64,000 nt of DNA, from positions 224,327 through 288,326 of the forward strand of contig DIYL01000055.1 in NCBI GenBank assembly GCA_002428985.1, read 5' to 3'. The DNA is from Anaerolineales bacterium UBA6055 (GTDB taxonomy: Bacteria > Chloroflexota > Anaerolineae > Aggregatilineales > Phototrophicaceae). The first letter of the stretch is position 1. Each line of letters opens with the position of its first letter. The notes beneath the pieces were generated by a model. That model was not told where the DNA came from and ran no database searches. It saw only the letters and a list, made by a program, of their open reading frames with translations. The translations under genes and the position numbers were made by a program. Positions 62,950 through 64,000 of the stretch are shown in pieces.

Positions 62950-63819
62950 CTACTGGTTTAGTAATCGTGGAAAACGATTGAGCTTTGGTCGCACTGGATA
63001 TTGAATCTCAGTAACTGTCTCATCAATACGTTCTGGCGGTACAAAGTTGATGAACACCTCGCGCACATCGCCCGAGAATTCGTATCCATTGGATTCTGCC
63101 CACATACCGATGGCACTATAACTCCCGTGCCCGAGTTGAGGATTACCGATGCGCGTGACAGTTAACATATACTCTTCTTCTGGTAACTCAGTCACCGTCA
63201 TCGATGACCCATCAGACAAATCAATTACCAGATCGTCATCAACATCGGCTTCTAACTGAAAGCCCATTTCGAGGTCAATATCGCGATCGGTGAAGATGTC
63301 CGAATACAACACTGCCGTGAAATGCCCCATCGCTTTTTTGCCGACCCGCGCCGGAAGTAATTTAAACATTTCTTGAGCGAGTCGCCGTCCATCATCTAGC
63401 ACATGGCATATTTCACGAACGGAGATAAACTTTTTTGCAGGTACAGATTTCAGTACAATATCGTAGTGTTCCATATTGCCCTCGATATTGATCTGCTCTA
63501 TGCGCGATTCAATATAACGTACCCGTGCCAACTCTTCGTGTAACATCTGCTCGATTTGCGCCTTCTTCATCATCAACATCCCGCGCAATTCATCGGGCGA
63601 AATTTCGTTATCAAGCATCCGCTTGATCTGGTCGAGCGACATCCCCATTTCTTTGAGTGCTAGAATCCGATTCAACCGTGGGAGTTGTTTTGCGCTGTAA
63701 TAGCGATACCCCGTTGATGGATCGGTATGCTCAGGAATAAGCAAACCCAGTTGATCGTAATGGCGTAACTGACGCCCTGAGACTTGTGCTATTTTTGAAA
63801 ATTCGCCGATTTGATACAT
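62950..63819 (-). CDS. MerR-family regulator with GyrI-like effector domain
   Basis: The 289-residue protein has the MerR DNA-binding start YQIGEFSKIAQVSGRQLRHYDQLGLL and TGYRYYSAKQL, a coiled-coil dimer helix (~75-110) and a C-terminal GyrI/SOUL-like ligand domain (~118-285) as in BmrR-type drug sensors. It is 98 bp from the SRPBCC gene, which may be part of its regulon. Its promoter with a 19-base spacer lies at 63856-63886. Confidence 0.88.
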   Translation of the reverse strand: MYQIGEFSKIAQVSGRQLRHYDQLGLLIPEHTDPSTGYRYYSAKQLPRLNRILALKEMGMSLDQIKRMLDNEISPDELRGMLMMKKAQIEQMLHEELARVRYIESRIEQINIEGNMEHYDIVLKSVPAKKFISVREICHVLDDGRRLAQEMFKLLPARVGKKAMGHFTAVLYSDIFTDRDIDLEMGFQLEADVDDDLVIDLSDGSSMTVTELPEEEYMLTVTRIGNPQLGHGSYSAIGMWAESNGYEFSGDVREVFINFVPPERIDETVTEIQYPVRPKLNRFPRLLNQ

Positions 63820-63855
63820 TGTGTATCTGCCCTTCTGTATGTCTTTGATGTAACT

Positions 63856-63886
63856 ATCATAAAGTTTGACACAGTGTCAAAGTCAA
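63856..63886 (-). promoter_or_regulatory. MerR-type promoter with operator in a 19-bp spacer
   Basis: On the minus strand TTGACT (63881-63886) and TATGAT (63856-63861) are separated by 19 bases, the overlong spacer typical of MerR-activated promoters. The spacer contains TTTGACACAGTGTCAAA (63865-63881), a perfect 8-bp dyad around one base. It lies 37 bases before the merR start codon. Confidence 0.8.
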
Positions 63887-64000
63887 GCTGCTTGATTGTT
63901 AAGAAATTGTCAATAAAATAATCTAGGTAAAATCAATCTGCCCTGCTATGCTACACCTATGTTGAAAATTACATCACATAATAGGAGAAGATTATTTTAT
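63887..64000 (+). promoter_or_regulatory. Leader of a gene that starts beyond the window
   Basis: TGCTATGCT at about 63944-63952 resembles an extended -10 box, and AGGAG at 63983-63987 is placed to serve a start codon just past 64000. It may be a MerR-regulated divergent gene. Confidence 0.35.

Noticed and set aside
1..64000. CRISPR array, tRNA or rRNA genes
   Set aside because: No regularly spaced direct repeats, no cas-like genes, no tRNA-like T-arm/CCA patterns and no rRNA sequence were noticed when reading both strands; short tRNAs could still be missed without a covariance search.

Overview
The window looks like a chromosomal segment of a heterotrophic, moderately AT-rich bacterium, most likely a Chloroflexota (Anaerolineae-type) organism. 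That assignment is inference from gene content: WD40/TolB-like propellers, SH3b lipoprotein-like proteins, a Tmtc-like TPR membrane protein, many Gfo/Idh and enolase-superfamily sugar-acid genes, Tat-exported proteins, a Hen1/Pnkp RNA-repair locus, and intergenic 'GTAGGG...CCCTAC' palindromes. There is no rRNA or ribosomal protein gene to prove it. I saw no tRNA, rRNA or CRISPR array.

Layout. 1-2.1 kb: end of a propeller gene and two tandem SH3b paralogues. 2.2-8.5 kb: a sulfur/respiratory operon made of an ArsR-type regulator with its own palindrome, an octaheme cytochrome of the tetrathionate reductase (Otr) family, a seven-heme cytochrome c fused to a cytochrome b membrane domain, and two YeeE/YedE sulfur transporters, the second with a rhodanese-like domain. 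8.7-14.4 kb: Gfo/Idh oxidoreductase, a sugar ABC importer whose two permeases are fused in one chain, its Tat-type binding protein and an RraA-like protein, with LacI-type operator candidates. 14.6-24.7 kb: the RNA-repair island hen1 - five small genes including a cREC receiver - HEAT protein - pnkp - three more small genes. 24.8-28.6 kb: L-serine dehydratase and a YdeP-type molybdopterin oxidoreductase. 29.2-32.5 kb: a minus-strand carbohydrate operon (AroE-like, KDPG aldolase, cupin phosphoglucose isomerase, hydroxyacid dehydrogenase). 32.6-43.3 kb: ArsR-like regulator, Tmtc-like TPR protein, SDR plus ROK kinase, YhfZ-like regulator, FAD oxidoreductase, phosphotriesterase homologue, SIS isomerase and a barstar-HxlB fusion. 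43.4-52.1 kb: amine oxidase, GNAT, SDR and a five-gene sugar-acid dehydratase cluster behind a promoter with a LacI-type operator. 52.2-64 kb: a broken GT2 gene carrying a dead IS630-type element, two NodB-like deacetylases, an astacin-like protease with two companion genes, a CDGSH protein, decayed genes, SRPBCC and a MerR regulator with a textbook 19-bp-spacer promoter.

The most unusual part is the RNA-repair island. The last ~11 codons of hen1 recur downstream, in front of a second small gene related to the first. The last ~11 codons of pnkp recur downstream too, joined to a decayed copy of the start of the neighbouring serine dehydratase gene. Both duplications separate different small 'cargo' genes, so alternative alleles of the same locus appear to have been stacked side by side. 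Together with cREC this suggests a recombination hotspot that collects accessory, possibly immunity-like, genes around a Hen1/Pnkp RNA-repair core. The barstar-HxlB fusion 18 kb away is a second candidate link between ribonuclease inhibition and metabolism.
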